Assembly (NCBI RefSeq): GCF_001618425.1
Contig: NZ_BDCU01000059.1
Span: 25,064 to 89,063 of the forward strand
Direction: 5' to 3'
DNA length: 64,000 bases
Source of the DNA: Nocardia fusca NBRC 14340
GTDB lineage: Bacteria > Actinomycetota > Actinomycetes > Mycobacteriales > Mycobacteriaceae
Shown here: in pieces, positions 19,775 to 28,929 of the stretch
Position numbering within the stretch: the first letter of the stretch is position 1
Layout: each line of letters starts with the position of its first letter
Position numbers and translations under genes: made by a program
The notes under the pieces: model-generated
Seen by the model: the letters and a program-made list of their open reading frames with translations, nothing else
Databases searched by the model: none
Told to the model about the DNA's origin: nothing

Positions 19775-20422
19775 ATGATCAAGGTGTTCTTGGTCGACGA
19801 CCACGAGATCGTGCGCCGCGGAGTGGCCGATCTGATCGAGTCCGAACCGGATATGGAAGTCATCGGCGAGGCCGCGAACGCCTCCCAGGCGCTGGCCCGT
19901 ATTCCCGCCCTGCGACCCGATGTCGCGGTCCTCGATGTGCGGCTGCCCGACGGCAACGGTATCGAGCTGTGCCGGGAACTGCTCTCGGCCGGCCGCGGGC
20001 TGCGCTGCCTGATGCTGACATCGTTCACCGATGAGCAGGCCATGCTGGACGCCATCCTGGCCGGAGCGAGCGGCTACGTCGTCAAGGACATCACCAGCCT
20101 CGACCTGACCAGCGCCATCCGGCAGGTCGGCACCGGGAAGTCGCTACTGGACAACCGCGCCGCGGCCACCCTGATGGCGAAGTTCCGGGCCGAAGCCGAA
20201 GCCGCCACCGGACCGCTGGCCGGCCTGACCGACCAGGAACGCACCCTGCTCATGCTGCTCGGTGAGGGTCTCACCAACCGGCAGATCGCCGGACGGATGT
20301 TCCTGGCGGAGAAAACGGTGAAGAACTACGTATCACGATTGCTGACCAAACTCGGGGTCGAACGCCGGACGCAGGCCGCCGTGATCGCGTCGAAGATGAC
20401 CCTGCCCGACAAGAAGGTGTAG
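19775..20422 (+). CDS. dosR: Dormancy response regulator DosR/DevR
   Basis: The 215-residue NarL/LuxR-type regulator is very close, from memory, to M. tuberculosis DosR. The receiver has D8/D9, the phospho-acceptor D54 in VAVLDVRLPDG, and K104 in YVVKD. The output domain has LTDQERTLLMLLGEGLTNRQIA and the recognition helix LAEKTVKNYVSRLL; K180, K183 and N184 correspond to the residues that contact the GGGAC half-site in M. tuberculosis. When phosphorylated it should bind the palindromes listed here. The ATG at 19775 follows an AGAGAAGG. The kinase gene follows after 75 bases. Confidence 0.96.
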   Translation: MIKVFLVDDHEIVRRGVADLIESEPDMEVIGEAANASQALARIPALRPDVAVLDVRLPDGNGIELCRELLSAGRGLRCLMLTSFTDEQAMLDAILAGASGYVVKDITSLDLTSAIRQVGTGKSLLDNRAAATLMAKFRAEAEAATGPLAGLTDQERTLLMLLGEGLTNRQIAGRMFLAEKTVKNYVSRLLTKLGVERRTQAAVIASKMTLPDKKV

Positions 20423-20497
20423 CTCCGGTCACGCCTGCCGCCTGGTTGATGCCGCTCGCGCATTGGCCGGGGCCGGAGACGGTGGAAGAATGCAGTC

Positions 20498-22237
20498 ATG
20501 AAGCGGCGGGTTTCCCCGACCAGCGATCGGCCAGCGGTCACCGAAACGCTGTCACAGCTGCGCCTGCGTGAACTACTCGACGAAGTGCAGGACCGAATCG
20601 CCCAGATCGTCGATGTACGCGACCGGATGGACCGCCTCATGGAGGCGATGCTGTCCATCACCGCGGGGCTCGATCTGGACGACACCCTGCGGTCCATCGT
20701 GCACACTGCCATCGAGCTGGTGGACGCCGGGTACGGCGCACTCGGCGTATACGGAACCGACAAGGCGAAAGATCAGTTGGCCCAGTTCATCTACGAAGGC
20801 ATCGACGACCACACCCGCGTCCTGATCGGCGACCTCCCCCGCGGTCACGGGGTACTGGGACTACTGATCCAGGACCCCAGGCCCATCCGCCTCCCCAATA
20901 TCTCGGGCCACCCCGCTTCCGTCGGCTTCCCACCGCACCATCCCCCCATGCACAGCTTCCTGGGGGTACCGGTGAAGGTCCGCGACGAAGTATTCGGCAA
21001 CCTCTACCTCACCGAGAAGATCGGCGCCCAGGAGTTCACCGAGGACGACGAGGTCGTGGTGCAAGCACTCGCCGCGGCCGCCGGTATCGCCATCGAGAAC
21101 GCCCGGCTCTACGAACGTTCACAGGCGCGCCACCGCTGGCTGGAAGCGACCCGGGACGTCGCCACCGACCTACTCGCGGGAGGCACACCCGAGGAAATCC
21201 TGGATCTCGTCACCGAACGAGCCCTGAAACTCACCGGAGCCGCCTGCACCTTCGTGGCACTCCCGGAAGATCCCGACCTGCCCTGCCGAGAGGTCGGTCA
21301 ACTGTACATCGCCGCCGCCGCGGGCGAGCGAGCCGACGATCTGCGAGAGCAACGCCTCCCGCTGCACAGCTCCCGGGCCGACCAGGTGTTCCGGCACGGT
21401 CGTACGGTCGCCCTCGAACGCCTTCCCGACGACTTCCTACCGAATACGAACACCGATTGGGGACCCGCGCTCGTCCTTCCGCTCGTGGTCGGTGACGAGG
21501 TCATCGGGCTCCTCACCGCAGTACAGCCCGCCGGCAGCCGCCCCCTCGACCCCGCGGTCCAGGCCATGATGTCCGTGATCGCCAACCAGGCCGCGCTGGC
21601 CCTGCAGCTCGCGGAGACCCAGCAGCGGATGCGGGAGCTCGATGTGGTCGCCGACCGCGACCGGATCGCCCGCGATCTGCACGACCACGTCATTCAGCGG
21701 CTCTTCGCCGTCGGTCTGGGCCTCCAGGGCACCCTGCAGCGCACACGCAGCCCGGAAGTGAAAGCACGGCTGAGCGAAACGATCGAAGACCTGCAATCCA
21801 TCGTGCAGGAGATCCGCCACTCGATCTTCGATCTGCACAGCAATGCGTCCGCGACATCGACCGATTACCGCAAGCACCTGTACAACATCGTCACCGAGCT
21901 GACCGCCGAAACGGATCTGCGCACCACCGTCCGACTCGCCGGGCCTCTCACTGTGCTGATGCCGCCGCTGTCCGACGATGTGGAAGCCGCACTACGCGAG
22001 GCGGTCAGCAACGTGGTCCGGCATGCGCACGCCACCACCCTTTCGGTCGAACTGCGCGTGAACGACGAGGTCGCACTCGAGGTCACCGACGACGGAATCG
22101 GCCTGGCGCCCGAGATCGACCGGCGCAGCGGGCTGGCCAATCTGACGGCCCGTGCGCAACGAGCGGGCGGCAGCTGCCGGATCACCGGGAATCCGACCGG
22201 AGGAACCGTCCTCCGCTGGAGTGCCCCTCTCCCCTGA
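20498..22237 (+). CDS. dosS: Haem-GAF sensor histidine kinase DosS/DevS
   Basis: The 579-residue kinase has two GAF domains (about 60-205 and 230-375), a HisKA_3 dimerisation helix and a C-terminal ATPase. In GAF-A, H148 in GFPPHHPP corresponds to the haem-ligating histidine of M. tuberculosis DosS (H149) and Y170 to its distal tyrosine (Y171); the 22-residue spacing is the same. The phospho-acceptor is H395 in IARDLHDHVIQRLFA. N and G boxes are EAVSNVVRHAHA and VTDDGIGL. It should sense oxygen, NO, CO or redox state through haem and phosphorylate DosR. Only one such kinase is in the window; whether a DosT-like partner exists elsewhere is unknown. Confidence 0.94.
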   Translation: MKRRVSPTSDRPAVTETLSQLRLRELLDEVQDRIAQIVDVRDRMDRLMEAMLSITAGLDLDDTLRSIVHTAIELVDAGYGALGVYGTDKAKDQLAQFIYEGIDDHTRVLIGDLPRGHGVLGLLIQDPRPIRLPNISGHPASVGFPPHHPPMHSFLGVPVKVRDEVFGNLYLTEKIGAQEFTEDDEVVVQALAAAAGIAIENARLYERSQARHRWLEATRDVATDLLAGGTPEEILDLVTERALKLTGAACTFVALPEDPDLPCREVGQLYIAAAAGERADDLREQRLPLHSSRADQVFRHGRTVALERLPDDFLPNTNTDWGPALVLPLVVGDEVIGLLTAVQPAGSRPLDPAVQAMMSVIANQAALALQLAETQQRMRELDVVADRDRIARDLHDHVIQRLFAVGLGLQGTLQRTRSPEVKARLSETIEDLQSIVQEIRHSIFDLHSNASATSTDYRKHLYNIVTELTAETDLRTTVRLAGPLTVLMPPLSDDVEAALREAVSNVVRHAHATTLSVELRVNDEVALEVTDDGIGLAPEIDRRSGLANLTARAQRAGGSCRITGNPTGGTVLRWSAPLP

Positions 22238-22337
22238 TAGCTCCGGAATCGGCAGACCGCGCGGTACCAGCCACGCCCACTCACCTCCGTGGTCGTGTGC
22301 GGCGACACCATATAGGGCAGATGGACCCGACCGGACA

Positions 22338-22351
22338 GGGCCGAAGGCCCG
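22338..22351. promoter_or_regulatory. Possible DosR-like box before nitroreductase operon
   Basis: The sequence gggccgaaggcccg is a clean palindrome (GGGCC-GAA-GGCCC) but has a 3-base centre and only 9 matches to the DosR core. It is 69 bases upstream of the nitroreductase-USP-ATPase operon start, the right distance for control, so it is kept as weak. Confidence 0.3.
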
Positions 22352-22419
22352 GCATTCCGCTGCCAGATCCGATCCGACGGACTCTGGCCGGTCACGGCGA
22401 GCGGAAACACACTGGGACT

Positions 22420-23511
22420 ATGACCGGCCTCGACATTCCTGCTGCGGCGTCGCAACCGGATCGGGCCACGCTGCTCGCGGCCATGCGGATGGCGGCCCGT
22501 GCCCCCTCGGTGCACAACACCCAGCCGTGGCGGTGGATATACCGCGATCATCGCCTGAGCCTCTACCGCGACGACGAGCGCCTACTCGGCACTGCCGACC
22601 CCAACGGGAGACAGCTGGTGATCAGCTGCGGCACGATGTTGCACCACACCCGGACCGCCTTCGCCGCGGCCGGCTGGCGGACCGAGACCGTGCGCCTGCC
22701 CGACCCCGCCCGACCCGACCACCTGGCAACACTCACCTTCCGTCCGTTACCGGACGCACCCACCGCGCCGCGGAACCGCCCCGAAACCATCGAGCGACGC
22801 CGGACCGACCGCCTACCGCTGCGGGACCCGGGCGATCTGACCGGCCTAATCCGGTCGGCCCGGCTGCTCTCCCAGCGGTACGAGGTGATGCTCGACCTCC
22901 TCGACGCGGCCACAGCGGGGCGCCTGAGCGCGGCCTCCGAACAGGTGGCGGCACTACGCCACTACGACATTCCCTATCTGGCCGAACTGTACTGGTGGAG
23001 CGGCCACGAACAGATCCCCGAAGGGGTGCCTGCCGCCGCACTGGTCTCGGCGGACGAGGCGGCTCGGGTGCCGGCCGGTCGCGAGTTCCCTCTGTCCGGT
23101 GACACCTCGCGCCGAGCAGACCAACAGGATCGGGCCCGGCTCTGGGTACTCGCCACTGAGGACGACTCCGCCCTCGCCTGGTTGCGAACGGGCGAGGCGC
23201 TCTCGGAGATCCTGCTCGAATGCACGGCCGCGGGCCTGGCGACCTGCCCGTTGACACATATCACCGAACTGCCCACGACGCGGCGCATCGCCTCGAATGC
23301 GGCCGGCGGCCACGGCACCGCACAGGTGATCGTGCGGGTCGGGCTGGCACCGGGCCGCGAAGACCACCCACAGACTCCCCGTCGTCCGATATCCGATTTC
23401 CTCACCATCCACCCCGACACCTTCGCCGCGGGCAGTGGCGAAAGGCCGAATGTCTCCTCTGCCTGCTCTCCCACAGCCGAAGAACCGGGGCCGAAGGATT
23501 CGACCCGATGA
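22420..23511 (+). CDS. Acg-family nitroreductase-like protein (2 of 3)
   Basis: The 363-residue protein has the same Acg marks as the copy at 14475: RAPSVHNTQPWRWIY, RRTDRLPL, YWWSGHEQ and LATCPLTHITELP. It is longer at the C-terminus by about 30 residues (SDFLTIHPDTF and a Ser/Pro-rich tail). M. tuberculosis places a similar gene (Rv3131) next to devRS, so synteny with the kinase gene is conserved. The ATG at 22420 is chosen because homology starts just after it; the ribosome-binding site is weak. The stop overlaps the next start as ATGA. Confidence 0.87.
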   Translation: MTGLDIPAAASQPDRATLLAAMRMAARAPSVHNTQPWRWIYRDHRLSLYRDDERLLGTADPNGRQLVISCGTMLHHTRTAFAAAGWRTETVRLPDPARPDHLATLTFRPLPDAPTAPRNRPETIERRRTDRLPLRDPGDLTGLIRSARLLSQRYEVMLDLLDAATAGRLSAASEQVAALRHYDIPYLAELYWWSGHEQIPEGVPAAALVSADEAARVPAGREFPLSGDTSRRADQQDRARLWVLATEDDSALAWLRTGEALSEILLECTAAGLATCPLTHITELPTTRRIASNAAGGHGTAQVIVRVGLAPGREDHPQTPRRPISDFLTIHPDTFAAGSGERPNVSSACSPTAEEPGPKDSTR

Positions 23512-24410
23512 CCGGTACCGAAGACAGTGATCCGCCTCGCCCGATCGTCGTCGGTGTCGACGGCTCCGAGGCGTCGGCTCTCGCCGTGCGGTGGGCGAGC
23601 GAAACCGCCGCTCTGCACAGGTGCGGGCTGCATATCGTGCACGCATTCGACCTGGCCGGCGCCAGAGCTGTCCGCAATGTCTACGACACCATGGAGCCAC
23701 CCGTCACCGAGGCGATCCGCCGGCGCGGCGATGACTTCCTCGAGGAGGCCCGGCAGACCGCACTCCGGATCGATCCCACGCTCACTGTCGAGACCGAACT
23801 CTCGGAGCTGGGCCCCGCGCACCTGCTCATCGACCGATCCGCTGTCGCCGGCCTGACCGCCATCGGCGCCACCGGGGAGGGGTCCACTACCGCTCACCTG
23901 GGCTCGACCCTGCTCGCGGTGGCAAGCCACGGTCACGGCAGGGTCGTTGTAGTACGCGGCACCGGCCATGCGGCAGATCGTCGCGAGGGGCCTGTGGTCG
24001 TGGGCCTCGACGGATCTCCGAGCAGCGATGCCGCCGCGGCCGCCGCCTTCGCCGAAGCCGACTTACGCCGGGCACCCCTGGTCGCGATCCATACCTGGCA
24101 CGACTTGCGATTCCACTTGTTCGCCGGGATGCCGGAGATGATCAGCGACCCACCCGTTGCCGAAGCGGCCGAAGCCGAGTTGAACGAATGGCTGACTCCT
24201 TGGAGCGAGAAATATCCCGAGGTCGATGTCGGCCGGAGAACCTATCTGGCGGGACCCGGCCTGCATCTCATCCACTGGTCGGAGTCCGCGCGACTTGTCG
24301 TCGTCGGCAGCCGTGGCCGCGGCGGCTTCCGCGGCCTGCTCATGGGGTCCACGAGCAATATCGTCGTACAGCGCGCCCACTGCCCGGTCCTCGTCGCCCA
24401 CGCGACCTGA
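23508..24410 (+). CDS. Tandem universal stress protein (2 of 4)
   Basis: The 300-residue protein has two universal stress domains: IVVGVDGSEASALAVRWASETA at the start and VVVGLDGSPSSDAAAAAAF in the second half, which ends VVVGSRGRGGFRGLLMGST. The first domain lacks the canonical GxxG loop in its second part (IGATGEGSTTAHLGST instead), so only the second domain probably binds ATP in the usual way. It is coupled to the nitroreductase stop by ATGA and lies 9 bases before the ATPase gene. In M. tuberculosis Rv1996 (USP) likewise precedes ctpF (Rv1997). Confidence 0.9.
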   Translation: MTGTEDSDPPRPIVVGVDGSEASALAVRWASETAALHRCGLHIVHAFDLAGARAVRNVYDTMEPPVTEAIRRRGDDFLEEARQTALRIDPTLTVETELSELGPAHLLIDRSAVAGLTAIGATGEGSTTAHLGSTLLAVASHGHGRVVVVRGTGHAADRREGPVVVGLDGSPSSDAAAAAAFAEADLRRAPLVAIHTWHDLRFHLFAGMPEMISDPPVAEAAEAELNEWLTPWSEKYPEVDVGRRTYLAGPGLHLIHWSESARLVVVGSRGRGGFRGLLMGSTSNIVVQRAHCPVLVAHAT

Positions 24411-24419
24411 ATCGACAGC

Positions 24420-27200
24420 GTGGCCCACGTCGACGCACCGAAGCCGCCCCCAGACCGAGGCGGAGTGGTGGCCGGGCCCCGCCTCCGGCCACCGAGGAGA
24501 TCCGGCTCCGCCGACGATCCGAGTGGAATCGACCCACGCGAACCCGTCACCGCTCTGATACGTGATCTGCGCACGACCCCGGACGGGCTGACGTCCCGCG
24601 AAGCGGCGCGCAGGCTCGATGTCTACGGCCCCAACGAACTGCCCATCCGCCGCGGGCAGTCCCGGTGGGTGGCGTTGGGCCGCCAGTTCAGCCATCCGCT
24701 CGCATTGCTCTTGTGGGTGGCATCGGCACTCGCCTTCGGCAGTGGGGCGGTGGCGCTCGGTATCGCGATCTTCGTCGTGATACTGCTCAATGCGGTACTC
24801 GCCTTCTGGCAGGAGAATCAGGCCGAACACGCCGTCCGTGCCCTTCGAGATTTCCTGCCCGAGCAGGTGTCGGCGCTGCGTGACGGGCAGCGGGTCCGAG
24901 TTCCGGCCGCGACCCTGGTGCGGGGTGACGTACTCCTGATCGAAGAAGGGGAACGAATTCCCGCCGACGCACGCCTGATCGCCGGAAACATCGACGTGGA
25001 CATGTCCGCGCTCACCGGGGAATCCGAAGTACTGAATCGCAGTGCCGCCGAATCCGACCAGGCCGACCGCGCACTGGATTCTCCGGTACTGATCTTCAGC
25101 GGCACCGCATGCCTCGACGGTTCCGGCCGCGGGCTGGTGCACAGCACCGGCGTGCACACCGAGCTCGGCCGCATCGCGGCGCTGTCCCAGCACGTACACA
25201 AGGAGGAAAGTCCACTCGAACATCAGGTGCGGCGGGTCGCCTGGCTCATCGCCGCCGTAGCAGTGGGTGCCGGCGCAGCCTTCCTCCCGCTGGGTCTGCT
25301 CGCGGGTCTGTCCCTGAGCGCCGCATTCCTGTTCGCCATCGGCCTCCTGGTCGCGAACGTCCCGGAGGGGCTGTTGCCGACCATCACGCTCGCGCTCGCG
25401 GCCGGGGTCCGATCGATGGCGCGCCGCGGCGCGGTCGTCAAACGACTGTCCGCGGTGGAGACGCTCGGCTCCACCACGGTCATCTGCACCGATAAAACCG
25501 GCACGCTGACCATGAATGCGATGCGGGTCGCGGAGGTCACCGGCAGCCCGGCCGAGACCGCCGAGATCGTCGCCCGGTGCAGTACTGCCGAGATGGGGGC
25601 GCATGCCGGGGGCGACCCCATGGAGATCGCGCTCCTGCAATACGCCGCGGACCACGGCGACCCGGTACCCCCGGCACAGCGCGACGCCGGCCGCCTCGCG
25701 CTCAACGCCTTCGATTCGAGCCGGAAAATGATGTCCACCGTGGACACCGTGGACGAAACGCCCAGAGTTCACGTCAAGGGGGCCCCGGAGGCGATACTCC
25801 CGCGCTGTGCGCGCTGCCCGCCGGGAGTGACGCGAGAACAGGTCCAGGCGCAGGTCGACCAGCTCACCGGCCGAGGGCTGCGGGTGCTGGCAGTGGCCTG
25901 GCGGCCTTGGGATACCGGCAGCCCGTCCGACGCCGAGCACGTGGAGACGGACCTGCGCCTGGTGGGTCTCGTCGGCCTCCTCGATCCGCCGCGCCCGGAG
26001 GTACCCGACGCGGTGCGGGCCGTGCACGCTGCCGGGGTCCGGGTTCACGTCATCACCGGCGACAACGGCCGGACGGCTGCCGAGATCGCGCGGCGTGTCG
26101 GCCTCGGGGCGGACCGGATCGTCGACGGCGCCGAGCTCGACACGATGTCCGACGAGGAACTCGACACCATGCTCGCCGAACCCGGTGAGGTGGTGTTCGC
26201 CCGCGCCACCCCGGAGATGAAACTGCGCATCGCCGACGCCCTACGGCACAACGGGGAGGTCATCGCGATGACCGGCGACGGTGTCAACGACGCCCCCGCG
26301 CTGCGGCGCGCTGATATCGGGGTCGCGATGGGCCGGGGCGGCACCGACGTCGCCCGGGAAGCGGCCACGCTCATCCTCACCGACGACAACTTCGCGACGA
26401 TCGTCACCGGAATCGAAGAAGGCCGCCGGGTTTTCGACAATGTACGGAAGTTCGTCCTCTACATCTTCGCCCACGCGGTCCCCGAAGTCGTGCCCTTCCT
26501 GCTGTTCGCGCTGTCCGGCGGCCTGATTCCACTACCGCTCACTGTTCTACAGATTCTCGCCATCGATCTCGGTACCGAGACGGTGCCCGCGCTGGCGCTC
26601 GGACGCGAACCCGCCGAACCGGGCCTGATGAGCCGGCCGCCGCGACCGCGCCGGGAAGGTGTCATCACCGGCCGGCTGCTGCTGCGTGCGTGGGCGCTGC
26701 TCGGGGTCGTCTCCGCGGTACTGGTGATCGGCGGATTCTTCGCCGTACTGTGCGAGTCCGGTTGGCGGCCGGGAGATCCGGTGGGGCCGGATTCGCCACT
26801 GAACCACGCCTACACCCAGGCGACCACGATGACATTCGCCGGTATCGTCGCCTGCCAGCTCGGCACCGCCTTCGCGGCCCGCACCGAATGGGCGTCATTG
26901 CGCTCTGTCGGTGTAGCCGGTAATCGCCTCTTGCTCATCGGCTGCGCGTTCGAGGTCGTTTTCACCGCCGCGCTCATCTACGCACCGCCCCTGCAGAACG
27001 TATTCGGCACCGCTGCGCTGGAGCCTTGGATGCTCGTCGTGATACTGCCGTTCCCCGTGGTGGTCTGGGGCGTCGACGAAGCCGTGCGATACCGGCGCCG
27101 ACATAAGGAAGCGCGGCAGCGCCCGAGCAGGACCCCGGCCGACACAGAACTACCGATGAGGCCTCGGGCGGGCTCCGGCGGTCAGGACAGTGAATTGTGA
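24420..27200 (+). CDS. ctpF: P2-type cation ATPase, CtpF-like
   Basis: The 926-residue pump has the P-type ATPase set: TGES in the actuator, CTDKTGTLT with the phospho-aspartate near residue 358, KGAPE in the nucleotide domain and TGDGVNDAP near 619. M4 contains VANVPEGLLPTITLALA and M6 AIDLGTETVPALALG. Both look more like Na,K/H,K (P2C) pumps than like calcium pumps with a TDGLPA-type M6. M. tuberculosis CtpF (905 residues), a DosR-regulon pump, is the nearest analogue by context and length. The GTG at 24420 is a tentative start; no good ribosome-binding site is seen, and translation may be coupled to the USP 9 bases upstream. The transported ion is not certain. Confidence 0.85.
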   Translation: MAHVDAPKPPPDRGGVVAGPRLRPPRRSGSADDPSGIDPREPVTALIRDLRTTPDGLTSREAARRLDVYGPNELPIRRGQSRWVALGRQFSHPLALLLWVASALAFGSGAVALGIAIFVVILLNAVLAFWQENQAEHAVRALRDFLPEQVSALRDGQRVRVPAATLVRGDVLLIEEGERIPADARLIAGNIDVDMSALTGESEVLNRSAAESDQADRALDSPVLIFSGTACLDGSGRGLVHSTGVHTELGRIAALSQHVHKEESPLEHQVRRVAWLIAAVAVGAGAAFLPLGLLAGLSLSAAFLFAIGLLVANVPEGLLPTITLALAAGVRSMARRGAVVKRLSAVETLGSTTVICTDKTGTLTMNAMRVAEVTGSPAETAEIVARCSTAEMGAHAGGDPMEIALLQYAADHGDPVPPAQRDAGRLALNAFDSSRKMMSTVDTVDETPRVHVKGAPEAILPRCARCPPGVTREQVQAQVDQLTGRGLRVLAVAWRPWDTGSPSDAEHVETDLRLVGLVGLLDPPRPEVPDAVRAVHAAGVRVHVITGDNGRTAAEIARRVGLGADRIVDGAELDTMSDEELDTMLAEPGEVVFARATPEMKLRIADALRHNGEVIAMTGDGVNDAPALRRADIGVAMGRGGTDVAREAATLILTDDNFATIVTGIEEGRRVFDNVRKFVLYIFAHAVPEVVPFLLFALSGGLIPLPLTVLQILAIDLGTETVPALALGREPAEPGLMSRPPRPRREGVITGRLLLRAWALLGVVSAVLVIGGFFAVLCESGWRPGDPVGPDSPLNHAYTQATTMTFAGIVACQLGTAFAARTEWASLRSVGVAGNRLLLIGCAFEVVFTAALIYAPPLQNVFGTAALEPWMLVVILPFPVVVWGVDEAVRYRRRHKEARQRPSRTPADTELPMRPRAGSGGQDSEL

Positions 27201-27341
27201 CGCCGTGTCTCGGCGAATCTCGATCTCACCTGGTGATTCGGAGGTCGGGCAGTACCGATGAAAATCGACATCACCGGCTTGGGTGTCGGCGGGCTACGTG
27301 GTTCGGCCGAGATCGGGGTATGTGATCGTAGAGTCGCTGGG

Positions 27342-27698
27342 GTGAGGGACAAAGATTGGTATTGCGACAAGGTAATTCCCCGGCTGGTCGAGGTGGATGT
27401 CGTGATCGAGACGGACCAGGTTCTGGCCTTCCGGCCACCTGATCCCGGTTTCGGTGTCGAGCACGTGATCGTGGTGCCAAAGAAGCACGTTCGTTCTTTG
27501 CTGGAGCTGGATCCGGTGTTGGGAGCACGCTTGCTGGAGGTCGTCCAAGCCGTTGCTCGGCAGGTCGTGAGTGAGCACGGCGGTTGTCAGGTCCTGACGA
27601 CTCTCGGCGACGAGCAACACAACAGGCACCTGCATATGCATGTGGCCGCCGGAGCGGGCGTGGCGAGATTCGTGACTCGCAGCGAACTGCGGGAGTAG
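27342..27698 (+). CDS. HIT-family (histidine triad) protein
   Basis: The 118-residue protein has the histidine triad HNRHLHMHV near its C-terminus and the HIT fold marks DWYCDKVIP, VVIETDQVLAF and HVIVVPKKHVRSLLEL. HIT proteins hydrolyse nucleoside phosphoramidates or dinucleotides. The GTG at 27342 gives the normal HIT start; an ATG at 27258 would add 28 residues without homology. Codon use is less GC-biased than in the neighbours (for example TTG, CGT and GGT are frequent), and the gene separates two dormancy units, so recent acquisition is possible. The flanks 27201-27341 and 27699-27889 hold no other gene. Confidence 0.8.
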   Translation: MRDKDWYCDKVIPRLVEVDVVIETDQVLAFRPPDPGFGVEHVIVVPKKHVRSLLELDPVLGARLLEVVQAVARQVVSEHGGCQVLTTLGDEQHNRHLHMHVAAGAGVARFVTRSELRE

Positions 27699-27889
27699 GC
27701 CCAGATGGACCCAAGACCAAGCACACCGATCCTTGCACCGCAACCAAGATCACGACGTCAAAATTCGCCGATACGCACATCTTCCGATCTCGACCGACGT
27801 CCGCATCCACCGATGAGTGACATCAGAGCTGGCCGAAAGACCGACTCCGGAAAGGAGCGCGGAGCGTTCAGCCGATCCGAGTTGGTCGG

Positions 27890-28879
27890 TCAGGTGGTTG
27901 TCATGGAGAGAATATCGCGAAGAGGCAACCGGGGAGTCCGCTCTACGGGGTGGTCCTGCAGCGGTGGGGCACCGACCCTGACCAGGACTTGCGGTAGCCG
28001 GTGCTCGCCGCCGATCAGTTCCCGGACCACCTCGCGGCTGCGTGGTACCTCGGTCAGATGAGTGAGCGGACAGGTCGCGTATCCGGCGAGCGTCGATTCC
28101 AGCAGCACCGTCGACAGCACCTCACCACAGCGGACCACCTCGTCGTGGCTGTCGGAGGTGGTGGACAATGCCAGTATGGCGGCGCGGTCGATCTCGCCGT
28201 CCTCCTCCTGTTCGGATTCGGCCTCGCGGGCCGGGAACTGCCGGCCGACGCCCACCCGCTCCTGTTCACCGGAGGACGCCAGCGCGCTTCGGGGAACTCC
28301 CGCCGCGCTGATCACATGTCCGGTCCACCAATGCAATTCGGCGTGATATCCCGAGTCGTAGCGGCGTAGTGCCGCTGTCATCCGCGCGGCGTGCGCCAGC
28401 GTGGCCCGGCTGTCCTCGGGCAGCACATCCACAACAGCGTCGTAGGGATCGACAGTGGATCTCAGCACTGTTTCGAAATCGGACCAGCCTTCGGGCTCGC
28501 CGAACGGCCTCCGGTCGGTGTAGCGCCGGTTGATCACCTCACTGCGGGCGAGTTCTGCCTCGGTGACGACCGTCGAGCGGTGGAAAGTGATGTTCACCAA
28601 GTGATTCCGTTCATTCGGGTCGGGGAAGCGGGCGATCGACAGCCGCCACCCCGCCGCCGCCATCGCCGCCCGTAGATGCGCCAGGGCGGCGCCGCAGCTG
28701 ATCAGCATCTGCCGGCCGCTGGGATCTGTCGTCGGCAGCATCCGTTCGGGCACGGCGTGCAGGCGCAATACCCGGCCGTCGTATCGCCACAGCCAGGGCT
28801 GGCTGTTGTGCAGCGAGGGAGCCCTCCCGGCGAGGAGCACCGCCCGTTCGACCGTCGTATCATTGGGCCCTTCTGTCAT
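27890..28879 (-). CDS. Acg-family nitroreductase-like protein (3 of 3)
   Basis: The 329-residue protein shares the family marks GRAPSLHNSQPWLWRY, YTDRRPF, HWWTGH and YATCPLTHLTEVP. The start at 28879 has no ribosome-binding site. A TATAGC -10-like box at 28889-28894 would place the transcript start only 2-3 bases before the ATG, so the mRNA is probably leaderless. A DosR-like box (28916-28929) sits where a class II activator overlapping the -35 would bind. Three Acg paralogues within 15 kb match the number in the M. tuberculosis regulon (Rv2032, Rv3127, Rv3131). Confidence 0.87.
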   Translation of the reverse strand: MTEGPNDTTVERAVLLAGRAPSLHNSQPWLWRYDGRVLRLHAVPERMLPTTDPSGRQMLISCGAALAHLRAAMAAAGWRLSIARFPDPNERNHLVNITFHRSTVVTEAELARSEVINRRYTDRRPFGEPEGWSDFETVLRSTVDPYDAVVDVLPEDSRATLAHAARMTAALRRYDSGYHAELHWWTGHVISAAGVPRSALASSGEQERVGVGRQFPAREAESEQEEDGEIDRAAILALSTTSDSHDEVVRCGEVLSTVLLESTLAGYATCPLTHLTEVPRSREVVRELIGGEHRLPQVLVRVGAPPLQDHPVERTPRLPLRDILSMTTT

Positions 28880-28915
28880 GGTCACGACGCTATACAGAGC
28901 TGGGCAGACCGCCAG

Positions 28916-28929
28916 GAGTCTTTGGTCCC
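28916..28929. promoter_or_regulatory. DosR-like box, promoter of third nitroreductase
   Basis: Read on the plus strand the core is gagtctttggtccc, 11 of 14 matches, with a perfect GGTCCC half. It is 37-50 bases upstream of the start at 28879 and about 22 bases from the -10-like TATAGC, so it would overlap the -35 region. Confidence 0.6.

Noticed and set aside
24063..26048. A 661-codon open frame on the minus strand opposite the P-type ATPase
   Set aside because: It is the antisense shadow of a well-supported pump gene in high-GC DNA; composition is low-complexity and no domain is recognisable.
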